From Diadophis punctatus similis (lineage: Eukaryota > Chordata > Lepidosauria > Squamata > Dipsadidae): 64,000 nucleotides of DNA. Positions within the stretch are counted from its first letter, which is position 1. Every line of letters begins with the position of its first letter. A program made the translations under genes and the position numbers. Under the pieces are notes generated by a model, which was not told where the DNA came from, searched no databases, and saw only the letters and a program-made list of their open reading frames with translations. The DNA lies in NCBI GenBank assembly GCA_023053685.1, contig JALIGW010000031.1:7360263-7424262 (forward strand), read 5' to 3'. This document shows positions 26,201 through 38,779 of the stretch, one piece after another.

Positions 26201-26433
26201 TGAACTGATGGCACACTGCTCTGAAAACTGCTGAGTTTTAAAAGAAAAGTTTGACACAAATGGATAATCATCTCAATTGTTCAAAGGGGGAGAATACTAA
26301 ACCTGGTGCCTATGCAACTTTTGGATTCTGAAGGTAGCTGATAACAATCTCTACCACGCAAATGTCTACCAACTATACTTTTAATGTCTGGAAGGTAATT
26401 TCAGTTTGAAAAGTGACTTCCTTTTCCCCTAAA
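23283..26433. other. No gene seen; one hAT-end remnant near 24955-25026
   Basis: Long AT-rich stretch. At 24955-25026, GGAATTCTGGAAGTTGAAGT ... AGGTTGCCCACCCCTG resembles the end of a hAT element. Open frames elsewhere lack motifs. Confidence 0.45.
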
Positions 26434-26441
26434 GCCTAAAC

Positions 26442-26817
26442 CAGTGATGGCAAACCTATGGCACGCGGAGCCATATCTGCCGGCACGCGAGCCGTTGCCC
26501 TAGCTCAGCTCCAGCGCACATGTGCGCCCCAGTCAGCTGATTTTCGGCTTGCACAGAGGCTCTGGGGGGGCATTTTAGGCTTCCAGAGGGCTTCTGGGAG
26601 GACAAGGGAGGGCTTTTTTGCCCTCCCCAGGCTCCAGGGAAGCCTCTGGAGCCTGGGGAGGGCGAAAAACGGGCCTACCAGGCCCACCAGAAGTTGAGAA
26701 ACAAGCCGTTTTTGCCCTCCCCAGGCATTGAATTATGGGTGTGGGCACTCGCGCATGCGTGATAGAGCGTGCGCACACGTTTTTGGCACCCGAGGAAAAA
26801 AAGGTTCGCCATCACTG
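26442..26817. mobile_element. Non-autonomous hAT transposon (family B), TSD GCCTAAAC
   Basis: The ends are inverted: CAGTGATGGCAAACCT at left, AGGTTCGCCATCACTG at right. A perfect 8-bp duplication GCCTAAAC lies at 26434-26441 and 26818-26825. The 376-bp interior is GC-rich and non-coding. It contains a perfect 18-bp inverted repeat (26620-26637 with 26646-26663, 8-nt loop). A minus-oriented relative lies at 51250-51514. Confidence 0.93.
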
Positions 26818-26825
26818 GCCTAAAC

Positions 26826-28724
26826 CATTCAACAAAGTATAATTCAAAGTAGGCATTATTTTCAAGAAATTACTATTGATTTAATTATTTATTAATATTT
26901 CATCTTTTCAGCAGAATATTATTCAAACCAAAGCAACTAGAAATTAAAAAAATAGATTATTGAAGGGTAAATACTGGTCCAAAAGCAACAACAATTTCAA
27001 ATCAAACAATTTGTTGTCTAACAGTGAAACAATCTAGGAAAGCTGGATACAAGCTCGTGATAGAACAAATGTACTTTCTGACCCCTTATTCCTAAACACA
27101 TTTTGCAGCTTTGAAGGGCCAATCCAGCTTCGGGACCTTGACATTCATATCAGTTACTGACTGCAAGTGAAGATTTTGAGGGTGCAGGTGTGTAGCTGCT
27201 TGGACTTAGTCCCAAACAGCTCATGAAGCCAATAACTGTCAGAGCACGCATCATATCTATTTAGTACTCAGCCATACATAATACATCTGGAGGGTGAATA
27301 TGCCTAATCTCCAGAAAACACACCCACACACTCTTAGCAGGATTTGCTTCATCTGCTTTGTGATATGTTAATTAACTCTGAAATGCCCTCTTTTCTTCCT
27401 TGATTCAGAAGACAAAGAGAACAATTGTTCTTTCGGTGAGCGATACATTTTTTAAAAAAATGATGTGTTATCAGTGGTTAGAACCAATAGTCCTTTGTGG
27501 CTGATGTGTATAAAATGGCAGTCTGTGGTACTGCAAAATGTCAGGCATTTATATATGGTTGTGCAGGGGGAAAAAAATAAATGCCCCCTTCTTTGGGTTA
27601 GAAATTGCATTGTTAAGGACAAATTGGTTCTCCTACTTCAAATTCAGATGTAATTCTAGCAATTCAGACTAACAACATTTTAACAAGGAGTCCCAGCAGA
27701 CCAAAATAGGAACAAAATGAATGATTTTCCATGGACAAGCCAGAAAACAGTTCCTGTTTTTAATAACATGGGCAGCCAGGATGTGTGCTACCTTTTTAAA
27801 TGTGATTCAGTGCAGTTCAGTTTTTAAGAAAATTGTCAATGAGTAAAAGGGTGCAACCCATCTAGAGCCCACTCATAGGCATTATTTATGTGTTTCCTTT
27901 GCCAAACAAGTCCCAAAGCTATGGGCAGGGTCAACAGGGGGCATGCTGTCATATGGGCAGGGCAGATGTGTGTGACCTGCATGCTCTCTTCAAATGGTTT
28001 TAACCATAATAAAATATGTGCTATTCATCTTAGGTTTGCTTCAGTTTAAACAATTGAGTTAGGGCTGTGCAAATATTTTTCTGGTAATATTTGCCTCCGC
28101 TGAATAAAAAGCTTTATATCTGAGAGAAGCATGCATACTTATATCAAAATGTGACTTGAGTAGATACCCCTGTCTGATGAATAATATGAATTAAAAAATC
28201 CATTAGTTTCCTTTAATCCCAGCGATGGCTTCCTAAATGCATTACTTTTGAAGGAGAAGGCAAATTGCTCTTGTACCTGGTATGAGACGGCCTTAATAAT
28301 TCTGGCTAGAAGCAATTTTTATTTATTTCCCTGTAGGTTTTAATAGATGTGCAGTGTTATAACTAGGAACATACTATTCCTTCATCTTGTCAAATCCTAT
28401 TTCTCCTTACATCAGCTTGTGGGTGATGGTATTCAGCTGGTTTCTGCCTGCAGAAGGTCAGCAAGACTAAACTGCTTTTCATTTTCCAAACTTTTGGCTT
28501 AGCAACCCAGTTGATTTCCTTATAATGAGTGATTAAGAACCTGACAAGAAGTAGAGCATTTCAAAAAAATTTAGTTGATGCTATCAAGTTGAATATATCA
28601 AAGATACAGCAAATCTGATAAGATAGTGTTCAGTGCTATTTTTACAATTTCTTCATAGCCATTTCCTCTGATAGCTTGTATATGGGTGCCTATGTCTGTG
28701 TATGGGTGCACACATGTATGTAAT
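26826..28724. other. No gene seen; AT-rich
   Basis: No recognisable coding or repeat boundary. Confidence 0.55.
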
Positions 28725-29570
28725 ATTATTTCAATTTATATGGCCACCCATATCAAATTCAGGACTCTGGTATTCAGAAACAGCAAAATACATTAAATAA
28801 CATAGCATATATTAACACACATATAAATTGTAGCCCAGGGTAAAAGTAAATTCATCAATAGCAAATCAACATAACCAATAACACCTACTGGTCACCAAGT
28901 TTAGTGACAGAATCAGATCTTCAAGGCCAGTGTAATCTTTGGAGAAAGGATATTCCAGAGCGCAGCTGCCATGAAGGAATAGGCTCTTTACCTGGGGCAC
29001 ACCAAAGGCACTCCCGAACATGTGTGAACTTAAGTATGCCTCTTGCCAAACCCAATGGGACAGATAGACATAATTGAGGAAAGGTGGTCACTCAAATAAC
29101 CTGCCCCATACCATAAAGAGCTTTAAAGGTTGCATCTTGCATTGAGCTTGGAAGCATATGGCAACCAATGTAGCTCATGGAGCAGAGGTGATACATATGC
29201 TGATTGAAGAATGCACATAAATGCACACCCTGCAGTTTTGTACCAGCTGTAGCTTTTGGATGCTCTTCAAAGGCAGCCCCATGTAAGGTGCATTGCAGCA
29301 CGCCATTCAGGAGGTTATCAAAACATAAGTGATTGTGAGCAGGGCCTCCCAGTCCAGGAAAGGGTGCAAGCAGCATACAATACAATCCATCAGCAGCCAC
29401 AAATCCAGGAGGACCCACAAATTGTACACTGGGGAAGTGCAGCCTCATCCAAACCTAAAGATGGAGAATCTCAGAACCAGGGGGCCCTAATACCCAAAAC
29501 CACTCAGCGCTGAACTGCAACATATGGTCCCCCTTCCAAACCCCATAGTCTTTAGTCACTGAGGCAGAAC
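28725..29570 (-). mobile_element. Long L2-tailed repeat, minus strand, degenerate
   Basis: The left end, read on the minus strand, is GATATGGGTGGCCATATAAA, the same ending as the L2 copy at 47045-47275 (GGGTGGCTATATAAATTT). The interior phrases AGCTCATGGAGCAGAGGTGA, TACCAGCTGTAGCTTTTGGA and GGGCCTCCCAGTCCAGGAAA recur in other reptile repeats, and a fragment lies at 13733-13850. The open frame at 29092-29448 shows no motif. Exact family not certain. Confidence 0.5.
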
Positions 29571-32500
29571 CTCCGTGACATTGTTTGGGCATCCAGGGTG
29601 GAAATGTAAGGAAAATATGATGTATTTTATTCAACTGCATATTTAAATATATTGTTTTCATACTGACAAGACAAGGACATCCACTAAATAGTTTGTTTCC
29701 ACACATGAGACAAATATCTCTGGATAAGTGAGTTCATGGACAACTATCATAGACAATGATCTATGATAGATATATTCATAGACAATGAATTTGTCAGGCA
29801 GTTATAGATGCACCTATATATTCTAGATTAGGACACTGCTGCACTGATTGTTATAATAGCTCACATTATTGGAATAATTTCAAAACAGTTTAAGGTTTTT
29901 TTTATCTGGGTTGTTCTAAAAATTGAGACAGATTATCAGTTTGGTGTGACCAAACAATAGATATTGAAGCTTTGATGCTTAACTGTGTTTTGTTAGCTTC
30001 AAAAAGTATTTCAGCATATACAGTATGTTTAGATTTGATCCACAGAGAATACCAGTATCCAAAGGTCTGTTCATTCCTCCCTCCCCTCCCCTCTGGTTTT
30101 TGGCATGACCAAAAGAAAAGAATCCTTTTCTGGTTCTGTCATTTGCTCGTCATTAAACTGTGCTATCAAGTTACTTTTTTTCCAGTAACATTCAGAAATT
30201 GCCTCATCTTTGGACATTACATATTTTGAGAATGGCAATGAAAGTTTGAGAAAACAAACTTTCAAAGGAGAGGAAGAGCTGAAAATGCATGTTGTAACAT
30301 GAAAGAATTATTTATTTTGGGTTTTTTGTTTGTTTGTTACACATTTGTATTATATTTTTGTGTTTAAAATTTTGTTAATGTTACCTGCCATTGCTGTGAT
30401 TCTCATTTGAAATGCAATAAATCATATAAGGCTATTAAAAAGAAATATGGAAATCTATAAACTAGTGCACTGGGAAAAAAATGGAGCATTATGCTGAAAA
30501 GGTCTCCATTGTCAAGGTGGATAAAGATTTAGCCTCTGCCTAAACTAAAATAAGATTGTCCATACTTTATTGCTAAGATGGAATGAAGAGGCAGGGCAGC
30601 CTGTGTAGCCAAGTCCTTTTTTCCAGCTGAAAATCTATAACAGTTTCTTACCATTCTGATGCAGAATACACATGCACATTCATACCCATATGAGGATATT
30701 AATTTCTCAGGATTCAATATTATTAGGATTCGAACTATTATTTATCCTTTCCTAAAATTCCCACCAGTCATCAAAATAGAGTTTGGATTCAGCTGTAAGA
30801 ATAGGCTATGGCAAAACAAAGGTGGTCTAGAAAAATAATAACAAATTTCATGCTATTCTGTATCTCAAGTGAAATTAAAAAGGTAAAAATAACAACTATC
30901 ACCACATCTTGTAATATAGTTTCTTTTAAAATTCATATGATAACTTGTGGATGCTATACCTTTCTTACAAATCCTTCTTTTCTTTTTGCAAAGATTATTT
31001 CACGGCATAGTTAGAAGAGTAGCAGGGATGCTCAGCAGCAGGATGCTGTAAACATCAGTCGTGTTGGATATTAGTAGGTCTTTGAAAGAAACATTCTTCA
31101 GAGGGAAAGGACACAGTGAAATCTAATACTCTCATTTATGACTGTCGATGGAACACTCAAAACATTATTAAGCTATTCAGTATAAACTGTGGGAGGTGTT
31201 GGTTTTCTGTGGACTTAATTCCACCAATATGCTTGTTCTCCAGCATTCTATTATTGAGTAATTTGGAGATAATGTGTCATATTGGGAATCAATGCTCTGT
31301 TTTTCATATAATAGCATTGCAGCAGTTGTCCAGGAAGCAGAAAAAAAAATACTTTGACTACTGACAATAAACATTTTTATAAATAGTGAGATATGGCCAT
31401 CTACCATTTTATTTTCTAAGAAGGTCTGTAGGGTCTATATGGGGCTTATAAACTATATGCAGGTGAAGCTGATGTGCTGGAAGTTTGTTTTTCAGTATGC
31501 CATCTTCCTTTTAAATCCTGTATGTGTTAGGATACCTGCTTGCAGGGATATTGCCACTAGGCACCTTATTACAACTTCGGAATCAGATGTAACATATTTC
31601 CAGCATATTCACTTAAGTGGGCAAGCCAACAATATCTCTTTAAAAAAAAATTTAACTCTGTTCATTCACCCCTCTTTATTCCTTACCATGTTGAAGAGCT
31701 GGTTCCAAACAGTCATAACCTCCCTTGTATCAGATGAAAATGATACAAGTTGAGTACTGTGCATAAACTGCACATGTCTCACTATTGCATGAAAGGTAGC
31801 TCTTTCTTTTACTGTGCTTACAAACAAATCTAGGTATGTTCTGCCTAGGGTTCTCTCTCTCTTTCCTTCCTTACTCTCTCTTTTTTTAATATACTATCTA
31901 TATCTTCCAGTATTGTCTATAAAATGCTAACTGCAAAGATCTGCACAAGTATGTTATCCAAGTTGACATTTTTGACCATGTAGAAAAAAGAGCAAATAAT
32001 TATTAATTGCATTTTATTACGTTGAGCCAAAGAGAACCATTACTTCTCTTTGAAAATATGATTCAAAGAGAAGAAAACAATAAAATTGTATCTCATATAT
32101 GCAAATTTGTATTTGTTATTTTGTTTCAGTTGCCACTGAATGTGCCTGCTCCCTCTGCAGTCTTTAAGTTATTGCAATAGCAATTTAAGACCCTCCACCA
32201 GAAATACTTATTTTATTCCAATTAAACTACCCAGAGTCCATGAGGATTGAGGCAGTAGATAAATTGCACAAAATAAACAAATTAAAGTAATTCAAAATAC
32301 TTTCCACATGCAAAGTGAATGATGTTAAATTGCAGAACTGAACGTTAAAATACTATGAATTTTAATTTATGAATTTATCCATATCTGATTATTTTGACTA
32401 TTGCAAAAGCAATAGTAAGTGACATTACCAAAATCAGAATCAGTTTGCTCAATTAATTTAGCTAAGCCTGCTGAGAATCAATGTCTGGCTACTCTTAAAG

Positions 32501-32722
32501 GTATTTGCATTTAGCCTCTATTGATTCATTAAGGCTCCAAGCATGAAAAGATCTACTGCTTGAGAAAGTCATTTTGGAGAAGTCATTGTGTCTTTTAATG
32601 AACACCATCTTACATTTTGTGGTATCAGTTCAGGAGTATACTTGTGGTCATTTACTTTTGGCTGAAATAATATTGGGATATTGAGTATTGCAATGCTTTG
32701 GGAGGTGGGAAATTGGTCAATG
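29571..32722. other. No gene seen; AT-rich
   Basis: Only short motif-free open frames. A pyrimidine-rich tract lies near 31850-31887. Confidence 0.55.
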
Positions 32723-32730
32723 CTCTATGG

Positions 32731-33497
32731 CTGGGGTCACTAACCTTTCGGACCTCAGGGACCACTAAATTCATAATTTTAAATCCCGTGGACCACTAAT
32801 ATGATCTGCCTAATGACTGGCTGGGTGTGCATGGCTAGGTGGTCATATGACTGGGTGGGCGTGGCCAAATCAATGTCACTCACATCGAGGGGCGCCTTGC
32901 CAGCCTCTACTCACCCCTCCCCTCCCTGCCACTCTTCCCCTGCCCGCCCGGGCTCCTTAGGGCCCCAACAGTTGTTGGAACTAAGCAGCCACCATGAGAA
33001 AGAGTTGGCAAAACAGCTGGCTCAGTTCAAATTGGATCTGACCAAGAAGGAGGATCAGCAGAAGCACATCACTGAGGACTACGAGCATAGGCTTTCCAAG
33101 CAGAGAGACGACTTGTGGGAGTGCACGGCCAGGTGCTGGCACCTGGAGGCTCAGCGGGCTGAGATGGTCAGCCAGTTCCAGGCCATGATGCAGTCCCACT
33201 GGAACAAGGCCCTCTGGCTCCTCGCCACCAGCGGCACTTCCCTCCACCCTTCGCCCAAAGCCCTGCACCAGGAGGCTGAAGCAGACCCCAAGTCAGAATT
33301 TCTGCCCAAAAAGACCCCGAAGGGGGAGACTCTCTGCAGCAACACAAACGTTCATTGCACGTATTTGGCCCAGGGGCCGTAAATTGAGGACCCCTGATTT
33401 AGTGCAATATAAAAAATGCAAATAATTTTTCTGTGGACCACCAAAATTTTCTCGTGGACCACCAGCGGTCCACGGACCACCAGTTGGTGACTGCTCC
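32731..33497. mobile_element. hAT-like non-autonomous element carrying a captured coding segment
   Basis: The left end GGTCACTAACCTTTCGGACC resembles the inverse of the right end (GGTCCACGGACCACCAGTTG, GTGACTG). Flanks are CTCTATGG (32723-32730) and TTCTATGG (33498-33505), 7 of 8 matching. GTGGACCACC phrases recur just inside both ends. Near 33372-33400 there is a second hAT-like terminus (GGCCGTAAATTGAGGACCCC) without its partner, so an additional nested or recombined element is likely. The open frame within is described separately. Confidence 0.6.
32948..33382 (+). pseudogene. Captured coiled-coil gene fragment, donor not identified
   Basis: This is part of an open frame that runs from 32801 to 33382. 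From about 32970 it reads like a host protein: SSHHEKELAKQLAQFKLDL, then DYEHRLSKQRDDLWECTAR, EAQRAEMVSQFQAMMQSHWN and KSEFLPKKTPKGETLC. This is a strongly heptad-like, Gln/Glu/Lys-rich coiled coil. Its high GC contrasts with the flanks. I cannot name the donor; it has the style of long centrosomal coiled-coil proteins. It has no convincing start of its own and sits inside a hAT-like element, so I treat it as a transduplicated fragment. Confidence 0.5.
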
Positions 33498-33505
33498 TTC
33501 TATGG

Positions 33506-34079
33506 AAATGTCAGATAACCTGGAAGAATGTTTCATTGTTTCCTTCTAAGACACTCTGCTTTTGATCAGTCAGGGCTTTTTTGGTTATATGTAATCTCTT
33601 GAATTTCCTTTCCATGTAATTCTACCTTCAAGCATCTTTTTCCCCCTACAAAACGTGTATGTTCTTTTTTTAAAGTATTTATGTAAGTTAATTTAAATGT
33701 ATAGTTTCTATCTCTGCAGCTGTTGCATTTTTTAAAAGGAAATTTCCTAAGGTGCAACACAGCATTTTTGATTAACCTGTCAATATTGATGAAATTTAAG
33801 AAGTCCAAAGAATATGTCCATGTGGGCTCCATGCATGCAGAGACATTGAATGCTGCATGCAACCAAGAGAAAATTGGTTATTTACTTGCTTTCAAGAAAG
33901 CCTTTGGGAACATATGTATAGACACGTGGTATAATTTCAAAACAAAAAATATAAAACTATAGAATACTAAAACAAATTGTTAGTTCAAAAATATCTTATC
34001 CATTCTTAACTCTTTGTAACTCCAAAAACTTGAAAGTATAATCTAAAATTTCTCAAACAAAAAACTAATAAACTATTTG
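33506..34079. other. No gene seen; AT-rich
   Basis: No recognisable motif. Confidence 0.5.
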
Positions 34080-34690
34080 GGTTATCTTAATCTGATACTT
34101 TTTCTGAATATATTCAGTCCACCTACTCCATTCCAATATATATCTTTCATTTGAGTGATCCTTAAGATAAGATTAAATCTTGGCCATTTCAGCAAGATGT
34201 GTCACTTTTACCGTCCATTCTTCAATTGTAGGTATATCTTCCTTCTTCCAATATTGTGCCACCAGTAACCTGGCAGCAGTTATAACATTCAAAATCAACT
34301 TAATCTCTATAGCAGAACAGTCCATAATTATTCCCAGCAAAAAAACTGAGGTGTGAACTTAATCTTTTTCTTTAAAATATTTTGTATAATCCACCAAATT
34401 TTTATCCAAAAAGCCTTAATTTTTTTACAAGTCCACCATATATGAAAGTATGTAGCGTCCTCGCATTCACATCTCCAACATTTAGGCTGTAAGTTTGGAT
34501 ACATGCAAGCTAGTTTTTTGGGGTCTAAGTGCCATCTGTAAAACATTTTATAGAAGTTTTCTCTTAAATTTTGAGCCTGTGTAAATTTAACATTTCTGAC
34601 CCATATCTTTTCCCACATGTCCATCATTATAGGTTCTCCAATATTTTGAGCCCATTTTATCATACAGTCCTTAACTAGTTCTGATTGTCA
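34080..34690 (-). mobile_element. L1 LINE, 3' end, 5' truncated (minus strand)
   Basis: The frame at 34663-34328 on the minus strand encodes the ORF2 C-terminus (MIKWAQNIGEPI, FYKMFYRWHLDPKKL) with its zinc-like motif CWRCECEDATYFHIWWTC. It is almost identical to the copy at 59668-60069, so both belong to one recent L1 subfamily. The 3' untranslated region extends to about 34080. Truncation near 34690 is typical of L1. Confidence 0.85.
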
Positions 34691-35709
34691 CCTTTATTAT
34701 TGTCACCTTTATTATTAACAATACTATATTTCTTTATATGGTTTATGCATTTTATAGTCACAAAGTAGCCCAGGGCTGTTTACATGCAATAAACATGCCT
34801 ATACTTCAAGACAATAAAAACCTCATTTCTCCATAGTGGTTGGAGCTAACTTCCAAGAATGGGATAACACCGCCCCTTCAGCCAATGAGGACTGAGTCTG
34901 AAAAATTGATATCTTCGTCCTCCTGCCTCAATTCCCCCTCTTTTGACTCAGTCCTCAGTGGATGGTTCACTTCTTGAAGAATAAATATTCTTCAAAATGT
35001 CTTCTGAAATACCTGTAATTTGTTGCATTGTTTTTCTCTTCCAACAGTTTGCCCAGGAATAATTTTGAAACTCTCTCCCTCATTTGGTAATTATGTAAAG
35101 ATGGTCATCTTCAGAGAGAGAATTCTTAATGAGAGAGGAGAAGAATTTAAAGCTAATTATTGCCTATGTGAAAAAAAGCCTGATTTGTAAAGATCACTTT
35201 GTGAAAATGATCATTTAGCATCTGGCATATTGGGAAAGTTGTACCATATGCGAGAAATGGTATAGCATGCATAGTTCCAAGCAATTTCCTTAGAAAGCTT
35301 TTGTTCAAGGCAGCGTTTTTGCTGATTTCCAACATTGATTTTCTATATTTAGACCATTATATCTTCTATTTTGGTACCTTGGTTTGGTGTTTTGAAGACA
35401 TAATCAGCCTCTATTTTCTCATAGATTGTCTTTGCATCTGGATGAGAAATTAGACAGCAAGCCAGGAATGAAAAGACTGTGGATTAAAACTAATTTTAGC
35501 AAAGCTTCAGTGCTTATCTTCAGTTCGTTAATTCTGTGAAGTATTCATTTATCTAACAAGTATCTTCATTTCGCCATTAGCCTAATGTATTAGAGTCTTT
35601 GGTAATAGTATGCGCTGACCAGAAAATTCAGTCTAGGCCTGATTTCATGATTTAGAAAGTACTTGGAGATTGCTGATTTAATTCAGGCCAAGTCCCAACT
35701 GAGAGTTAT
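34691..35709. other. No gene seen; one inverted repeat at 34886-34957
   Basis: TGAGGACTGAGTC at 34886-34898 is perfectly inverted at 34945-34957 with a 46-nt gap. The rest is AT-rich without motif. Confidence 0.45.
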
Positions 35710-35740
35710 GTCAGTCAGTCAGTCAGTCAGTCAGTCAGTC
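35710..35740. repeat. (GTCA)n microsatellite
   Basis: Seven to eight perfect TCAG/GTCA units. Confidence 0.9.
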
Positions 35741-35929
35741 CATTTATTACCATCTCTCTCCAGAAGCTCTAGAAGCTCTAGATGACTTACAAATATAGAA
35801 GTACAATATAGTAACCATACAAAAGAATAAAAACTAAATCCCAAGACAATAGTAATGTCTTCAGTCATGCACAGATAACTGGCTGTTTTTACTATAAAAA
35901 ATGAAAAGGGACATATAACTAAAACAGAA

Positions 35930-36260
35930 TACCAGCAAATGGCCCAAATCTGCAAAGAGGGAGTCAGGAAAACTAAGATCCAGTATGACTTAAACTGGCA
36001 TCAAATGGCAAAAATAATTTTAAAAAGTTTCTTTCTATGTGTAAGGAACAAGAAGAAAGTCAAGAAAATGATAGATCCACTAAAGGAAGCTAATGGCAAG
36101 ATGGCAGGCAGTAGGAGAAAGTGGAACTACTTAATTCTTTCTTTGTATCTGCCTTTACACAAAAGAAAGAACTAGCCCAATTTGTTAAAAGCAGCACTGA
36201 GGGAGATACAGTAGAATGAGAATGCATTAAATGAGAATGCATTAAAACAGGCAAGTAATT
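35930..36260 (+). mobile_element. CR1 LINE fragment, region before reverse transcriptase
   Basis: The reading QICKEGVRKTKIQYDLNWHQ, then FFLCVRNKKKVKKMIDPLKE matches the CR1 ORF2 linker. The minus-strand CR1 next door carries the same region near 38077-38300. Broken frame. Confidence 0.65.
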
Positions 36261-36302
36261 GGAAAGACAATGCCTATCCATCCTGGGTAAATGCAAATCA
36301 CC

Positions 36303-38620
36303 TGGATCAATCAATCAATCAGAATAGAGCTGGAAGGGACTATGGGGAGACCCTAGTCCAGGGGTCGGCAACCTTAAACACTCAAAGAGCCATTTGGACC
36401 CATCTCCCACAGAAAAGAAAACACTGGGAGCCACAAAACCCTTTTGACATCTAAAATGAAGATAGCACTGCATATATTATTATTTTTTACCTTTATGCTA
36501 TGTATAAAAATGCTATAGTGTGTTTCATTTATGAAATCAATTAACTGCTACAGAGAAAACAAATTTTTATTTCTGCATGCAACAAAAACATTTTGAACTC
36601 TGAAAAAATAGATCGTGTCAATAAATCGTGTACCGGGAGGAATCGCACATTGCAGGTGTAACGCATATTTTGAGCGACAGGGAGCTGCAGCAGAGGGTTG
36701 AAAGAGCCACATGTGGCTCCAGAGCCACAGGTTGCATACCCCTGCCCTAGTCCATCTAGTCCAACCCCCTGCTCAAGCAGGAGACCCTATACCATTTCAG
36801 ACAAGTGACTGGCCAGACCCTTCTTAAGAACCTCCAGTGATGAAGCACCCACACAACATCTTTTTTTGTAATGTGGGTGCATTATTACAGGTGTGGCCTT
36901 ACTAAGGTGTTATAAAGTGGTATGAATGCTTCACATGATTTTGTTTATTCAACCAAGGATTATATTAGCTTTTTTGGCTGCTGCCATATACTACTAGCTC
37001 ATATTTAAGTGATCATCCACTAGGACTCCAAGATCCCTCTCACAGTTATTGTTTTTGAGGCAGGTTTCACCTAATCTGTACTTGTACCTTTGGTTTTTCC
37101 TGCATAAGTGTAAAATCTTGTCTCCACATTAAAAAGCTTGTCTCCACATTAAATTTCTTTTTGTTGGATAGGGCCCATTGTTCAAGTCTGTCAAGAACTT
37201 TTTGGATCTTGAGCTTGTCTTCTGCGGTACTGGCTATTCCTGCCAGCTTAGTGTCATCTGCAAATTTAATATGTTCCCCTTCTATTCCCTCATCTAAGTC
37301 ATTTATGAAGATATTGAAGAGTACTGGGTCTAATTTATGAAGATATTGAAGAGTACTGGGTCTAAGAAGGAACCTTGTGCTACCCCACTGCTTACTTTCC
37401 TCCATGTACATGTACATGGTAAGGACCATGGTAAGGACTATGTGTTGAGTACGGTTTGTCAGCCAGTTACAAATCCATCTGGTGGTGATGCTGTCTGTCC
37501 CATATTTTTCTGTGGTAGGTTATGGTCTACTTTGTCAAATGCCTTGCTGAAGTCTAAGTATACTATATCCACAGTATTTTAATTCTACTAATTTATTCAC
37601 TTTGTCAAAGAATGAAAAAATATTGGTTTGGTATGACCTGTTTTTAACCCCTGCTGGCTACTAGTTATAACTTTATTTGTTTCTACATGTTGGCAGATCT
37701 GTTTGTTTGTTTTTAATTATCTTTTCCAATATCTTCCCAGGTATTGAAGTTAGTCTGATTAATCTGTAGTTTCCTGGGTCTGTTTCCCCCCCCCTTTTTT
37801 TTTTGAAGATGCGAACCACATCAGCTCTTTTCCAGTCCTCTGGTAGTTCCCCGGTGCTCCAGGATTTTTGAAAGATGTGGTACAATGGTTCTGAGATGAC
37901 ATCTGCCAAGTCCTTTAGAATTCTGGGATGTAATCCATCAGGTCCCATTGATTTGTATTCATCAAGATCAGACAGGTGTTCTCTTGCCATTTTTCCCCTT
38001 ATTTTAACTTTTATTTCTAGTTTGTTTTTTACACTTATGTTTTTGGTAAGCTGGCCTATAGTTTCTTTTTGCATCAAGACTGATGCAAAGAATGAGTTAA
38101 GCAGCTCTGCTTCTCTCTGCTGCCTGTTACTTCCTTGCCATCTTCTCTCTTTAGTGGACCGACTGTTTCCTTGATGTTTTTTCTTCTATTTATAAGTTGG
38201 AAGAAACTTTTTTTTAAATTATCTTTGACTTTTGTTGCAAGTCTTTGTTCATTCTGAGCCTTTGCTTTCCTGACTTCATATTTGCAGATTCTGGCTAATT
38301 GCTGATATTCTGCCTGAGTTATGTGTCCTTCTTTCCATTTTTTTTACTTCTGCTTTTTGTCTTTTAATTTGTCAGAGAGATCTTTGTGCAGCTATGCTGA
38401 TTTCTTCTTGGATTTCTTGTTTTTCTTTTTCAGTGGTATTGTGCTGGACTGGGCTTTTATGATCATATTTTTCAGAGTTTCCCAAGCTTCTTGAGCTGTT
38501 TTCCCTTTAGGGTTTTCATCCAATGAATCTTTCCCAAGTTCTCTCTGAGTTTGTTAAAATCAGCTTTTTAAAAATCTAAGACTCTGGTATCATTATGTTC
38601 TATTGCTTGTGTTTGTGTTA
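36303..38620 (-). mobile_element. CR1 LINE (minus strand), interrupted by a hAT element
   Basis: On the minus strand, from right to left: CR1 linker (38077-38600), reverse transcriptase (KSMGPDGLHPRILKDLADVI, STGELPEDWKRADVVRIFKK, GNYRLIRLTSIPGKILEKII; then VLFNIFINDLDEGIEG and IKFADDTKLAGI), and the 3' end (reverse complement of GACTATGGGGAGACCCTAGT). The frame is broken several times. The hAT element at 36359-36744 splits its 3' end. The leftmost bases carry ATCA repeats. Confidence 0.85.
36359..36744. mobile_element. Non-autonomous hAT transposon (family C), TSD CCCTAGTC
   Basis: The ends are CAGGGGTCGGCAACC and GGTTGCATACCCCTG. A perfect 8-bp duplication CCCTAGTC lies at 36351-36358 and 36745-36752. 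It is 386 bp without coding capacity. Removing it and one duplication copy restores a continuous CR1 3' end. Confidence 0.95.
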
Positions 38621-38624
38621 TGCA

Positions 38625-38775
38625 TAACTGTATGATGAATGGTTAAGGGAACTAGGTATATCTAGCCTATCAAATAGAAGGATTAGGGATGACATAATAG
38701 CTGTCTTCCAGTACCTGAGGGTGTGTCACAGAGAAGAGGGGGTCAACTTATTCTCCAAAAGAAGAGAAAATAAAT
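38625..38775 (+). mobile_element. CR1 LINE fragment, C-terminal end of ORF2
   Basis: The plus-strand reading DEWLRELGISSLSNRRIRDD, then AVFQYLRVCHREEGVNLFSK resembles the CR1 C-terminus. It lies in opposite orientation to the neighbouring CR1. Confidence 0.65.
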
Positions 38776-38779
38776 GAAG

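Noticed and set aside
29092..29448. 118-codon minus-strand frame
   Set aside because: It lies within a dispersed L2-tailed repeat and carries no recognisable motif.
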